NCBI GenBank assembly: GCA_023299945.1
Contig: JALZVZ010000199.1
Coordinates: forward strand, 1 to 8,129
Direction of reading: 5' to 3'
Length of the DNA stretch: 8,129 nt
Source of the DNA: Altererythrobacter sp.
GTDB taxonomy: Bacteria > Pseudomonadota > Alphaproteobacteria > Sphingomonadales > Sphingomonadaceae
The notes under the pieces were generated by a model, which saw only the letters and a program-made list of their open reading frames with translations, searched no databases and was not told the origin of the DNA. Position 1 is the stretch's first letter, and each line of letters begins with the position of its first letter. The position numbers were made by a program, and so were the translations under genes. Below are positions 1 through 7,118 of this stretch, piece by piece.

Positions 1-548
1 CCGCTTTTGCGCAAACCACTGTCGCCCGTCTAGCAAGTGATTTGCAGGTCTTGCGCCAACAAGGGTTTAAGCTTGCGGTGATTGATACGCCGCCTGCGAT
101 TACCATGGCGATCCAATCGGTGATCGGTGTGGCAGAGCTTATTGTCGTGCCAACACGTCCCAGCCCGCATGATCTGCGCGCCGTGGGTGCCACCGTTGAT
201 CTGTGCGAACGCGCAGGCAAGCCTTTGGTATTTGTCGTAAATGGCGCAACGCCCAAAGCGAAAATCACCTCTGAAGCCGCTGTTGCCTTGTCGCAGCATG
301 GCACAGTCGCCCCGATTACTTTGCACCACCGCACCGACTTTGCCGCATCCATGATTGATGGCCGCACAGTTATGGAAGTGGATGAAAACAGCCGCAGCTC
401 TGCTGAGGTCACCGCGCTGTGGAATTATATTTCAGACAGACTGGAAAAGAATTTCCGCCGCACAATTTTTGCTGCGCCTGGCGCACAGTCGCAAGCCCAA
501 GGCATGCACCGTCCAACCGGCGGCTTTGGCCGCCGAATTGCACAGTAG
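1..548 (+). CDS. ParA/ParF-like partition ATPase, C-terminal part (5' end outside window)
   Basis: The reading frame is open from the left edge (first full codon at base 3) to a TAG stop, so about 182 residues of the C-terminal part are present and the true start is not in view. The segment VIDTPP, preceded by a hydrophobic strand (about bases 75-95), is the Walker B-type motif of ParA/MinD-family deviant Walker ATPases. The Walker A (P-loop) would lie upstream, outside the window. Further on, the sequence reads VVPTRPSPHDL, then FVVNGATP, a stretch ending in RTDFAASMIDGRTVME, and a final Ser-rich/Ala-Glu helix. This order matches the short ParF-like ParA proteins. Such ATPases bind DNA non-specifically as ATP dimers and position cargo such as plasmids, chromosomes or protein clusters. 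The next gene starts 14 bases downstream and encodes a probable DNA-binding partner. A TTG at base 42 is internal and is not a credible start, because family-like sequence continues upstream of it. The cargo is unknown. Confidence 0.85.
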   Translation, partial: AFAQTTVARLASDLQVLRQQGFKLAVIDTPPAITMAIQSVIGVAELIVVPTRPSPHDLRAVGATVDLCERAGKPLVFVVNGATPKAKITSEAAVALSQHGTVAPITLHHRTDFAASMIDGRTVMEVDENSRSSAEVTALWNYISDRLEKNFRRTIFAAPGAQSQAQGMHRPTGGFGRRIAQ

Positions 549-562
549 GGAACGCGCAAGAT

Positions 563-1096
563 ATGTCCGATCCCAGCTTCGCCTCTCTCAATCCATCGCT
601 CCTTGCCCGTAAAGGCGGGGCCAAACCGGCTATGCGTCGGCAGGCTGGTCATGCCATGCCAAAAACTGGTGCGGATCTGGAGGATTTGGGCTGGAATGAT
701 ATGGGGTCTGAAGAAAGCCAAGTCAGCGATATCGCCCAGCTTGTGCCAGACACAAAGACCGGAATGCAGCATGCTCCCGCATCGCTAGCTCCCTCGCCAG
801 CGCTCCAGCAGCAAGCAGAAATTGCCGCGCGGATTGAAAGCGAACCAGCAAAACCGGCGGCAAAAGCGCGCAAGAAATCTAAGCCGCGCAAAAGCGCCGC
901 CAAACGCTCGGCTCTCAAGCAGGGCCGCCGCGCCGCATTCACGTTGCGCCTTGATGCAGAGCGCCATCTCAAATTGCGCCTCGCCGCAACAATCAAAGGC
1001 GTTAGCGCACAAAGTTTCGTGACCGAGGCGCTCGATGCGCATTTGGCCTCAATCGATGATCTTGAAACCCTCACCGCAAAAATCAAGCGCGACTGA
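563..1096 (+). CDS. Probable ribbon-helix-helix DNA-binding protein with long disordered tail (possible ParA partner)
   Basis: A 177-residue protein. The frame is open further upstream, but the ATG at 563 is chosen because it lies just after the ParA stop and has a purine-rich AGGGA (547-551) about 11 bases before it. Three parts are visible. First, a short N-terminal motif (LNPSLLARKGGAKPAMRRQ, about residues 9-27). Second, a low-complexity middle with an acidic/aromatic patch (DLEDLGWNDMG, 38-48) followed by a Lys/Ala/Pro-rich, histone H1-like stretch (about 96-122). Third, a C-terminal module (about 122-162) with a beta strand (AAFTLRL), a helix from DAERHLKLRL and a second helix SAQSFVTEALDAHLA, which fits a ribbon-helix-helix fold. 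ParF-type ATPases are commonly paired with small RHH adaptor proteins such as ParG that bind a centromere and stimulate the ATPase. A similar role here is inference from fold and position. The tail is much longer than in ParG. Confidence 0.72.
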   Translation: MSDPSFASLNPSLLARKGGAKPAMRRQAGHAMPKTGADLEDLGWNDMGSEESQVSDIAQLVPDTKTGMQHAPASLAPSPALQQQAEIAARIESEPAKPAAKARKKSKPRKSAAKRSALKQGRRAAFTLRLDAERHLKLRLAATIKGVSAQSFVTEALDAHLASIDDLETLTAKIKRD

Positions 1097-1153
1097 GGCA
1101 AGACCAATGAACCACACAAACACAATTTTCATGACGACCCAAGGGGACTTCAA

Positions 1154-2725
1154 ATGAGCCATAATGCACAAAACAAGCCGATGATTGCTCTTGCACTCAC
1201 CACCGCGCTTGCCGGTGTAGCATTGAGCGGTTGCAGCACGAAAACTGCGCCGATTGCTGGCAATTCTTTTGAAAAAGCACGAACCGAATTGGTTCGCGGC
1301 AATTCAAGCAAAGCGGTCAAACACGCAGAGGCCGCTGTTCAGGCACAGCCTCAAGACGCCGGCTATCGCGCTATGCTGGGTGCTGCTTATATGGATGCGG
1401 GCCGTTTCGCCTCTGCTGCCACTAGTTTCAATGATGCGATGGTTCTCGGCAACACTGAAGCGCGCACCGTGCTCAGCTATGCTTTGGCAGAAACAGCGCA
1501 GGGCAATAATGCCGTCGCGCTGGCTGCTCTAAAACAGCACCGCAATACGATCGATGATGCCGATTTGGGCCTAGCCTATGCATTGGCCGGTGAGCCAGCA
1601 CGCGGCGTGCACATCCTTTCGAATGCACTGCGCGGCGGTGAAAATACCGCTAAGGTGCGTCAAAACCTCGCCTATTCCTATGCCTTGCAAGGCAATTGGC
1701 GTGCGGCGCGTTTGATGGCCGCTGAAGATGTGCCTGCGAACCAAATCAACCAACGGATCGCGGAATGGGCAGCAAATGTCGGCCCGCAAGCCTATCAAAC
1801 GCGCGTTGCCAATTTGCTTGGTGTGAAGCCTGTACAAGATAACGGCCAACCGATGCGTCTGGCGCTTTCCAATAATCCAAGCCAACAGCAAATGTTTGCA
1901 GAAAGCGCAGCCAGCGCACCGGCAGACGCAGCTGCAAGCGCGTTTAATCAATCACCCAGCTACACCGCCAATGGCGAGCTGGCTCCGGTTGGTCAGACAG
2001 CCGCTGCGCCAGTTGCCGCAACCGTTGCTGCACCGGCTCCTACTCCAATTGCCAAACCCAAAATGGCAAAAGTTGCGCCTGCAAAATCTGCGGGCACGCC
2101 AGTTGACTTGCTGCCTAAATTGGCTGAGGCGAAACCTGTTCCTGCCGCATCTGCAGAGGCTGCACTTGAGCGTCAGCCAGTGCGTTTTGGAGCTGCTTTC
2201 GGCACGCCCGTTTCCAAGCCTGCTGTTAGCGGCACGGTCAAACCCGCTGCTAGCCCAGCGGCGACAGGTGCACAGTTTGTTTCAAAAGCCGTTGTTCAGC
2301 AAATGCCTACTGGATATCGCGAAGCCAAGCCAGCACCGACACGTGTGGCTCGCCCAGCTGCACGCATCGCAACAACTGCTCAACAACGCCGGATGGTTGC
2401 CAAACCTGGTGCCTCCACCAGCGCGCTTAGCGAGAGTACGCATTTGGTGCAGCTCGGCAGCTTTACCAGCCGCGATGCGGCCGCAAGCGCGTCCAAGAAA
2501 CTATCCCAGCGCCATTCGCTGCTCAAGGGCCGCGACATTATGATCACCGAGGCAAAGGTAAGCGGCAAAACCTATTGGCGCGTGGCCGCTGCTGGCTTTG
2601 GCCAAGGCAGCGCAAAATCTGCTTGTAGCGCGCTTAAATCCAAGGGACAGGCCTGCTTTGCCTATTCCGCAACGCGCAAATTGCCAGGAGCGGTAGATCG
2701 CGGTGCTCGCATCGCGGCGCGTTAG
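1154..2725 (+). CDS. TPR-like and SPOR-domain lipoprotein
   Basis: A 523-residue exported protein. The start is supported by AAGGGGA (1141-1147) six bases before the ATG. The N-terminus has a hydrophobic segment and the lipobox LSGC with the acceptor Cys at residue 27. Residue 28 is Ser rather than Asp, which favours the outer membrane. Residues 38-100 and about 135-190 form helical repeats resembling tetratricopeptide (TadD-like) units, for example YRAMLGAAYMDAGRFASAA and NLAYSYALQGNWRAARL. Residues about 245-425 are an Ala/Pro/Lys-rich linker, probably extended across the periplasm. The C-terminus (about 429-505) is a SPOR domain: it opens HLVQLGSF, has YWRVAAAGF near the centre and two cysteines (491, 501) in its last helix/strand. 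SPOR domains bind denuded glycan at division septa, so the protein probably sits at or near the divisome. The gap to the upstream gene is 57 bases and a strong terminator follows, suggesting co-transcription with the ParA/RHH pair. Confidence 0.88.
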   Translation: MSHNAQNKPMIALALTTALAGVALSGCSTKTAPIAGNSFEKARTELVRGNSSKAVKHAEAAVQAQPQDAGYRAMLGAAYMDAGRFASAATSFNDAMVLGNTEARTVLSYALAETAQGNNAVALAALKQHRNTIDDADLGLAYALAGEPARGVHILSNALRGGENTAKVRQNLAYSYALQGNWRAARLMAAEDVPANQINQRIAEWAANVGPQAYQTRVANLLGVKPVQDNGQPMRLALSNNPSQQQMFAESAASAPADAAASAFNQSPSYTANGELAPVGQTAAAPVAATVAAPAPTPIAKPKMAKVAPAKSAGTPVDLLPKLAEAKPVPAASAEAALERQPVRFGAAFGTPVSKPAVSGTVKPAASPAATGAQFVSKAVVQQMPTGYREAKPAPTRVARPAARIATTAQQRRMVAKPGASTSALSESTHLVQLGSFTSRDAAASASKKLSQRHSLLKGRDIMITEAKVSGKTYWRVAAAGFGQGSAKSACSALKSKGQACFAYSATRKLPGAVDRGARIAAR

Positions 2726-2754
2726 AACAGTAAACGACTTTATCAGCGAGACTG

Positions 2755-2790
2755 CCCTCGGCGCCTTAGGGTTGCCGGGGGTTTTCTTTT
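2755..2790 (+). terminator. Rho-independent terminator after the SPOR lipoprotein gene
   Basis: CCCTCGGC (2755-2762) pairs with GCCGGGGG (2774-2781) to give an 8-bp stem with one U-G wobble and an 11-base loop. It is followed at once by the T-rich run TTTTCTTTT (2782-2790). The wobble becomes an A/C mismatch on the other strand, and no T-run follows the hairpin in that direction. The terminator therefore serves the + strand operon rather than the converging pyrC' gene. Confidence 0.85.
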
Positions 2791-2804
2791 GCGCTGTTTA
2801 AAAC

Positions 2805-4034
2805 TCAAGTAACAGGCGCGCCGCCCTTATACAGCGCCATGACGCGCCCTTGCGCTGGCTGGCGATCAAACGGCGTATTGCCAGCCGCTGCTGCCATCTT
2901 GCGGCTATCCACGATCCATGGGCGCTCGGGATCGATCAACGCAATATCAGCCTCACGCCCTTGCTCAAGAACGCCTGCATTGACGCCTAACAAATTCGCC
3001 GGATTGCTTGCAACCAGCTCAAACAATCGCGCCATATCGATCACATCATCACGCACCAGCGTTAGCGCCATAGCCAGCAGCGTTTCTGCCCCAGCCATAC
3101 CCTCTTCTGCATCAGCAAACGGCAAGCGTTTATCTTCAGCCCCGCGCGGATCATGGCCTGATGCGATCACATCAATCACGCCTTCGCCAATCGCCGTGAT
3201 AACCGCCTGCCTATCAGCTTCGCTGCGCAGAGGCGGAGATAGCCGCGCAAAGGTACGAAAATCTGCGGTTGCCAAATCGGACAGCATGAAATGCGCTGGA
3301 GTTACGCCTACAGTGACATTCGTGCCGCGCGCTTTCGCCGCTTTCACCAGATCCAGCGCCGCAGCCGTGGTGACTTGGCGCAAATGCAGGCGCGCACCGG
3401 ACATTTCCGCCAGCGCAATATCGCGGGCAACAGCCAAAGCCTCTGCTTCAGCGGGCGCACTTGGCAGGCCTAGCCGTGTCGCCATCTCACCAGCGGTTGC
3501 GGCCGCTTCTGAAGTCAATCCGCCATCCTCAGCATGGCTGACAACGACCAGATCCAGCATCGCGGCATATTGCATCAATCGCAGCATCACACCGCTATCA
3601 GCGATCCATCGCCGGCCCGTGGCAACGCCGCGCGCGCCCGCCTGTTTCATCAGGCCAATCTCTGCCAATTCGCGCCCGGCCAAATCACGGGTCGCAGCGG
3701 CCAGCGGATGCACCCAAAGATCAGGCTTTCCGCTTTTCGCAATGTAAGACACGCGGCTCGGCAGATCGAGCACGGGGGATTGATCCGGCATCAAAGCGGC
3801 GCGGGTTATCCCGCCGAAATGAAACGCGGGCTTATCAATCGCAAACACGCCCAGATCGACAAGGCCCGGCGCAATCAATTGCCCCCTGGCATCCACATTC
3901 GCCTCGCCAGACATAGGCACAATTTCACCGATTTCGGCAATCATACCGTCAGTGATCCGAACGCCGCCTTCGCGCACGCCATCAGGCGCTACGAGGCGAC
4001 CATTTGTTATGATGAGAGAAGCCGCCATGCTCAT
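2805..4034 (-). CDS. pyrC: Dihydroorotase-like protein PyrC', catalytically degenerate partner of PyrB
   Basis: A 409-residue member of the dihydroorotase/amidohydrolase family with normal length. The family framework is clear: APGLVD (55-60), SHAED (166-170), [10 protein letters not shown] (266-275), a phosphate/substrate-region segment [10 protein letters not shown] (287-296), and SNPANLLG near the C-terminus. However, the HxH zinc motif that normally follows PGLVD is replaced by LGVF (61-64). The His of the usual HvST motif is Gln220. The TDHAP motif carrying the catalytic Asp reads SGHDP (292-296). The enzyme is therefore almost certainly inactive. In Pseudomonas, similar inactive PyrC' proteins are needed for assembly of the aspartate carbamoyltransferase holoenzyme, and the same structural role is inferred here. 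The ATG overlaps the pyrB stop (ATGA), with GGGAG about 8 bases upstream inside pyrB, which indicates translational coupling. Confidence 0.9.
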   Translation of the reverse strand: MSMAASLIITNGRLVAPDGVREGGVRITDGMIAEIGEIVPMSGEANVDARGQLIAPGLVDLGVFAIDKPAFHFGGITRAALMPDQSPVLDLPSRVSYIAKSGKPDLWVHPLAAATRDLAGRELAEIGLMKQAGARGVATGRRWIADSGVMLRLMQYAAMLDLVVVSHAEDGGLTSEAAATAGEMATRLGLPSAPAEAEALAVARDIALAEMSGARLHLRQVTTAAALDLVKAAKARGTNVTVGVTPAHFMLSDLATADFRTFARLSPPLRSEADRQAVITAIGEGVIDVIASGHDPRGAEDKRLPFADAEEGMAGAETLLAMALTLVRDDVIDMARLFELVASNPANLLGVNAGVLEQGREADIALIDPERPWIVDSRKMAAAAGNTPFDRQPAQGRVMALYKGGAPVT

Positions 4035-4047
4035 GCGCCATTCTCCC
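4031..4047 (-). promoter_or_regulatory. pyrB/pyrC' ATGA overlap with internal ribosome binding site
   Basis: On the minus strand, the pyrB stop TGA (4033-4031) overlaps the pyrC' start ATG (4034-4032). GGGAGAA (4047-4041) lies within the last pyrB codons, 8 bases from GGAG to the ATG. The arrangement fixes the pyrC' start and suggests that terminating ribosomes restart on pyrC', giving near-equal amounts of the two proteins. Confidence 0.8.
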
Positions 4048-5056
4048 AGCCCGGCACCTTACGCGCTTTTCGGGTCAATATCTCAAGGCAAGCCATTCTG
4101 ATCGCGACGCCCATCTCCACCTGCTGGGTAATGATTGAACGATCCAATTGATCGGCCACATCGCTGTCAATTTCCACGCCGCGGTTCATTGGCCCGGGAT
4201 GCATCACAAGCGCATCAGGCGCTGCGCGTTCCAGCCGCGCTTTCGTCAGCCCGTAAAGATAGTGATATTCGCGCGCGGAGGGAATAAACTGCCCTTGCAT
4301 GCGTTCTGTTTGAAGCCGCAGCATCATCACCGCATCACAGCCTTTGAGCGCCTCATCGAAATCATAAAAGGGCTGCGCGCCCATCGCTTCTACGCCCGCT
4401 GGCATAAGGGCTGGCGGAGCGCATAATCGCACGCTTGCGCCCATGGCTTGCATACAAAGGATATTCGAGCGCGCCACTCGGCTGTGCAAAATATCGCCGC
4501 AAATCGTGATGGTCATGCCGGTGAAATCTTCGGAAGTCTCGCCGCGCGCATCCAAGGCTTGGCGCAAGGCCAGCGCATCCAGCAAAGCCTGCGTTGGATG
4601 CTCATGCTGCCCGTCGCCAGCGTTCAATACAGGGCAATCCACCTTGCTTGCGATCAAATCAACCGCGCCGCTGGAGCCGTGCCTGATCACAATCGCATCG
4701 GCGCGCATCGCGTTTAGAGTGATCGCTGTATCGATCAGGGTCTCGCCCTTTTTCACGGAGGATTGTGCCGCATGCATATTGACCACATCCGCGCCCAAAC
4801 GCTTGCCCGCTATTTCAAAGCTCAGCAGCGTGCGAGTGGAGTTTTCAAAAAAGGCATTGATGACCGTTAGGCCCGCCAAATGGTCAGAATGCTTCGCGCT
4901 GCTGCGGTTCAGATCAACCCATTGCTCCGCGCTTTCGAGCAGATAGAGTATTTCATGCCGTTCCAAATGGGAGATGCCCAGCAGATCACGATGGGGATAG
5001 GCCAGATGGCCTTCCGGATAGCGCCCAGATGCGCTTTGGATTTGTATCGATGTCAT
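4031..5056 (-). CDS. pyrB: Aspartate carbamoyltransferase catalytic chain
   Basis: PyrB catalyses the first committed step of pyrimidine synthesis, carbamoyl phosphate plus aspartate to N-carbamoylaspartate, in the cytoplasm. Numbered from the ATG at 5056 the protein has 341 residues. It carries the expected motifs: carbamoyl-phosphate loop FENSTRT (70-76), KKGET with the active-site lysine loop (102-106), IRHGSSG (124-130), HEHPTQ (151-156), HSRVARSN (191-198), LQTER (248-252) and [10 protein letters not shown] (286-295). All key residues look intact. The frame also extends to a TTG at 5095 with a good purine run (AAAGGAAAGGG) upstream. I prefer the ATG at 5056 because the family homology begins shortly after it ([18 protein letters not shown]) and AAAGG sits 10 bases before it. 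No pyrI regulatory-chain gene is adjacent. The downstream overlapping PyrC' is the likely structural partner. Confidence 0.95.
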   Translation of the reverse strand: MTSIQIQSASGRYPEGHLAYPHRDLLGISHLERHEILYLLESAEQWVDLNRSSAKHSDHLAGLTVINAFFENSTRTLLSFEIAGKRLGADVVNMHAAQSSVKKGETLIDTAITLNAMRADAIVIRHGSSGAVDLIASKVDCPVLNAGDGQHEHPTQALLDALALRQALDARGETSEDFTGMTITICGDILHSRVARSNILCMQAMGASVRLCAPPALMPAGVEAMGAQPFYDFDEALKGCDAVMMLRLQTERMQGQFIPSAREYHYLYGLTKARLERAAPDALVMHPGPMNRGVEIDSDVADQLDRSIITQQVEMGVAIRMACLEILTRKARKVPGWENGA

Positions 5057-5125
5057 TAAAGAGACGCCTTTAGTCGAGCCTTGTGACACGCTCAACCCTT
5101 TCCTTTCATCTTTGCCCGTTGGAAG

Positions 5126-5154
5126 TTGACGCTAGAGCGCCTACCTAATGTACA
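5126..5154 (+). promoter_or_regulatory. Candidate sppA promoter
   Basis: TTGACG (5126-5131) matches a sigma-70 -35 element well. At a 17-base spacing lies TGTACA (5149-5154), a weak -10 within an A/T-rich stretch. Transcription would begin near 5160, leaving a leader of about 20 bases before the sppA ATG. The -10 match is poor (three of six), so this is a candidate only. Confidence 0.35.
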
Positions 5155-5166
5155 AAGAATAGGATT

Positions 5167-5171
5167 AAGGA
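5167..5171 (+). promoter_or_regulatory. sppA ribosome binding site
   Basis: AAGGA lies 8 bases before the ATG at 5180. It decides in favour of that start over the in-frame TTG at 5126, which has no comparable site and adds 18 residues unlike a membrane anchor. Confidence 0.75.
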
Positions 5172-5179
5172 CCGATACA

Positions 5180-7078
5180 ATGAGTTTTGCAGGCAAAATC
5201 TGGCGATTGCTGGTTGGGATTAAAGACGGCCTTGCCCTATTGTTTTTGCTGCTTTTCTTTCTGATGTTGTTCTCAATCCTGTCGTCACGCCCCAATCCCG
5301 GACAAGTGCAGGATGGCGCGCTTCTGCTCGATCTGGATGGTTTTGTGGTGGAGGAACGCTCTGTCGTTGATCCGATCCAAACCTTGCTGAGCGGCCAAGC
5401 ACCTGTTGGCGAATATCCTGCACACAGCCTGGTGCGCGCTATTGAAGCGGCAGCTGACGATGACCGGATTACCGCCGTTGCCCTCGACCTGTCGCGCTTT
5501 ATGGGCGGCGGCCAAGTGCAATTGCAGCGCGTTGGTGAAGCATTGGATTTGGTGCGCAAGGCCGACAAGCCAGTGATCGCTTATTCCATGGGCTATGCCG
5601 ATAGCGGCATCATGCTAGCCTCCCACGCGAGCGAGATTTGGCTTGATCCATTGGGCGGTGCGATTATCGCTGGCCCCGGCGGAGAGCAGTTATATTACGC
5701 AGAATTGCTCGAAAAATTGAAAGTCGATGCGAAGGTTTACCGCGTCGGCACCTATAAAGCGGCGGTCGAGCCCTATTTGCGCTCCTCCATGTCTGACGAA
5801 GCGCGCGAGAATTACGCCGCGCTTTACGGAACATTGTGGGAAGAATGGAAATCCCATGTCAGCAAAGCCCGTCCCAAAATCAAAATCGATTTGGTTACCA
5901 GCGATCCCGCGGCTTGGGTCGCGGCATCAGGCGGCGATTTGGCCGAGGCGGCTTTGGCAGCTGGGCTTGTCGACAAGCTCGGCACCCGCATTGAATGGGG
6001 TGAACGCGTAGCTGAACTTGCAGGCGAAGATGAATGGAATGAACGCCCCGGCACCTTTGCCGTAACCGAGCTAGAGCCATGGCTTGCTGATAATGCGGCT
6101 GACACATCGGGCAAGGCGATTGGCGTTATCACTGTTGCAGGCGAGATAGTTGATGGCGAAGCAGGCCCAGGCACAGCGGGCGGCGACCGTATCGCAGGCT
6201 TGCTCGATGATGCATTGGAAGATGATTTGGCTGCTTTGGTTGTTCGGGTAAATTCGCCCGGCGGATCGGTAACCGCATCAGAGGTCATTCGCGATGCCAT
6301 CGTGCGTCACAAGGCGGCCAAGGATATTCCCGTGGCCGTATCCTTCGGCAATGTCGCGGCCAGCGGCGGCTATTGGGTTGGTACAGCCGGTGACCGTATT
6401 TTTGCAGAGCCTGAAACCATCACAGGCTCCATCGGCATTTTTGCCGTGATCCCAACCTTTGAACGGGCAGCCGCCGATTTGGGTGTGAACTCTGATGGCT
6501 ACCGCACAACGCCGCTGTCAGGTCAGCCCGATCTGGTCGGCGGCTTTACGCCAGAAGTCGACGCGATCCTGCAATCCAGCATTGAAAATGGCTACAAAGA
6601 CTTTGTTGAACTTGTCGCAAAATCGCGCGGAAAAACATCAGCGCAAGTCGATACAATTGCACAGGGCCGCGTATGGGATGGCGGCACAGCGCGCCAGCTT
6701 GGCCTTGTCGATCAGTTCGGCGGTTTAGAAGAGGCGCTGGCATGGGCCGCTGCCGAAGCCAAGCTTGAGGAAGGCGATTGGCATGCGAAACGTCTGGGAT
6801 CGCAGGTTGATCCCTATCAGTCGGTTATTAGTCAACTCTTGTCAGCCTCCGCAAGTGCCGAGCCCCCCCGCGCCAATGGAGATATGTTCACCTATGCCGC
6901 GCGAGCTCAGTCGCAAATGTCAGCGCAGATTGTGTCGGATCTGGAACGGCTAACCGCAGGCAAAGGGGTGCAAGCCTATTGCCTCGAATGCCCCAGAACT
7001 GGTGTGCCGCATGCTGCACCAATGCAATCGCAGTCGGTGAGCATGTGGCAGCTATTGGGCGCATTCTTCACCCGCTGA
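5180..7078 (+). CDS. sppA: Signal peptide peptidase SppA, 67-kDa type (peptidase family S49)
   Basis: A 632-residue membrane protease that cleaves leftover signal peptides after secretion. Its length is close to the 618 residues of E. coli SppA. From the ATG at 5180, residues about 17-34 form one strongly hydrophobic, Leu/Phe-rich N-terminal anchor (GLALLFLLLFFLMLFSIL), followed by the periplasmic part. The protein has the tandem S49 layout. The N-terminal half carries the catalytic Lys in YRVGTYKAAVEP (Lys193). The C-terminal half carries NSPGGSVTASE and the nucleophile Ser in NVAASGGYW (Ser395), followed by the ITGSIGIF segment. Both members of the Ser-Lys dyad are present, so it should be active. 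The C-terminal tail after the protease domain (about 560-632) is less conserved-looking and contains a CLEC motif (Cys601, Cys604). It is divergent from pyrB and ends one base from the stop of the converging receptor gene. There is no sign of an operon partner. Confidence 0.95.
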   Translation: MSFAGKIWRLLVGIKDGLALLFLLLFFLMLFSILSSRPNPGQVQDGALLLDLDGFVVEERSVVDPIQTLLSGQAPVGEYPAHSLVRAIEAAADDDRITAVALDLSRFMGGGQVQLQRVGEALDLVRKADKPVIAYSMGYADSGIMLASHASEIWLDPLGGAIIAGPGGEQLYYAELLEKLKVDAKVYRVGTYKAAVEPYLRSSMSDEARENYAALYGTLWEEWKSHVSKARPKIKIDLVTSDPAAWVAASGGDLAEAALAAGLVDKLGTRIEWGERVAELAGEDEWNERPGTFAVTELEPWLADNAADTSGKAIGVITVAGEIVDGEAGPGTAGGDRIAGLLDDALEDDLAALVVRVNSPGGSVTASEVIRDAIVRHKAAKDIPVAVSFGNVAASGGYWVGTAGDRIFAEPETITGSIGIFAVIPTFERAAADLGVNSDGYRTTPLSGQPDLVGGFTPEVDAILQSSIENGYKDFVELVAKSRGKTSAQVDTIAQGRVWDGGTARQLGLVDQFGGLEEALAWAAAEAKLEEGDWHAKRLGSQVDPYQSVISQLLSASASAEPPRANGDMFTYAARAQSQMSAQIVSDLERLTAGKGVQAYCLECPRTGVPHAAPMQSQSVSMWQLLGAFFTR

Positions 7079-7118
7079 ATTAGAAGCGCCCGCTGATTGA
7101 AAAGCGTGCATTCAGCGG
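7072..7118. repeat. Inverted repeat at the sppA / receptor gene junction
   Basis: CCGCTGAAT (7072-7080), which includes the sppA stop codon, is a perfect inverted match to ATTCAGCGG (7110-7118) inside the receptor gene. A second copy of CCGCTGA (7090-7096) can pair with the same right arm through 7 bp with a 15-base loop. CCCGCTGA thus occurs twice as a direct repeat (7071-7078 and 7089-7096). No T-run follows in either direction, so it is not a classical terminator. It could slow or end the converging transcripts, or be chance. Confidence 0.4.

Noticed and set aside
563..1096. Toxin-antitoxin interpretation of the RHH protein as an antitoxin
   Set aside because: No adjacent toxin-like gene. 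The neighbours are a ParA-like ATPase and a SPOR lipoprotein, and the long N-terminal tail is unlike typical RHH antitoxins.
1896..2543. A 215-codon alternate + frame within the SPOR lipoprotein gene
   Set aside because: Leu/Gln/Arg-rich frame shift of the Ala/Pro linker. The lipoprotein frame has a lipobox, TPR-like repeats and a SPOR domain, so it is the real one.
2755..2781. Bidirectional use of the terminator hairpin for pyrC'
   Set aside because: On the minus strand the wobble pair becomes a mismatch and no T-run follows, so it should work mainly in the + direction.
2839..3747. A 302-codon open frame on the + strand opposite pyrC'
   Set aside because: It is Ser/Ala/Arg-rich shadow coding antisense to a well-supported gene, with no family-like motif and no ribosome binding site that stands out.
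5092..5109. A five-codon minus-strand leader frame (MKGKG) upstream of pyrB
   Set aside because: Short frames like this arise by chance. There is no clear ribosome binding site and no following attenuator hairpin or T-run before pyrB.
5126..5179. N-terminal extension of SppA from a TTG at 5126
   Set aside because: The ATG at 5180 has a good AAGGA at 8 bases and begins just before the membrane anchor. The TTG fits better as part of a -35 element.
5824..6300. A 158-codon minus-strand frame inside sppA
   Set aside because: Antisense shadow of the SppA catalytic region, with low-complexity Ser/Pro/Ala composition.
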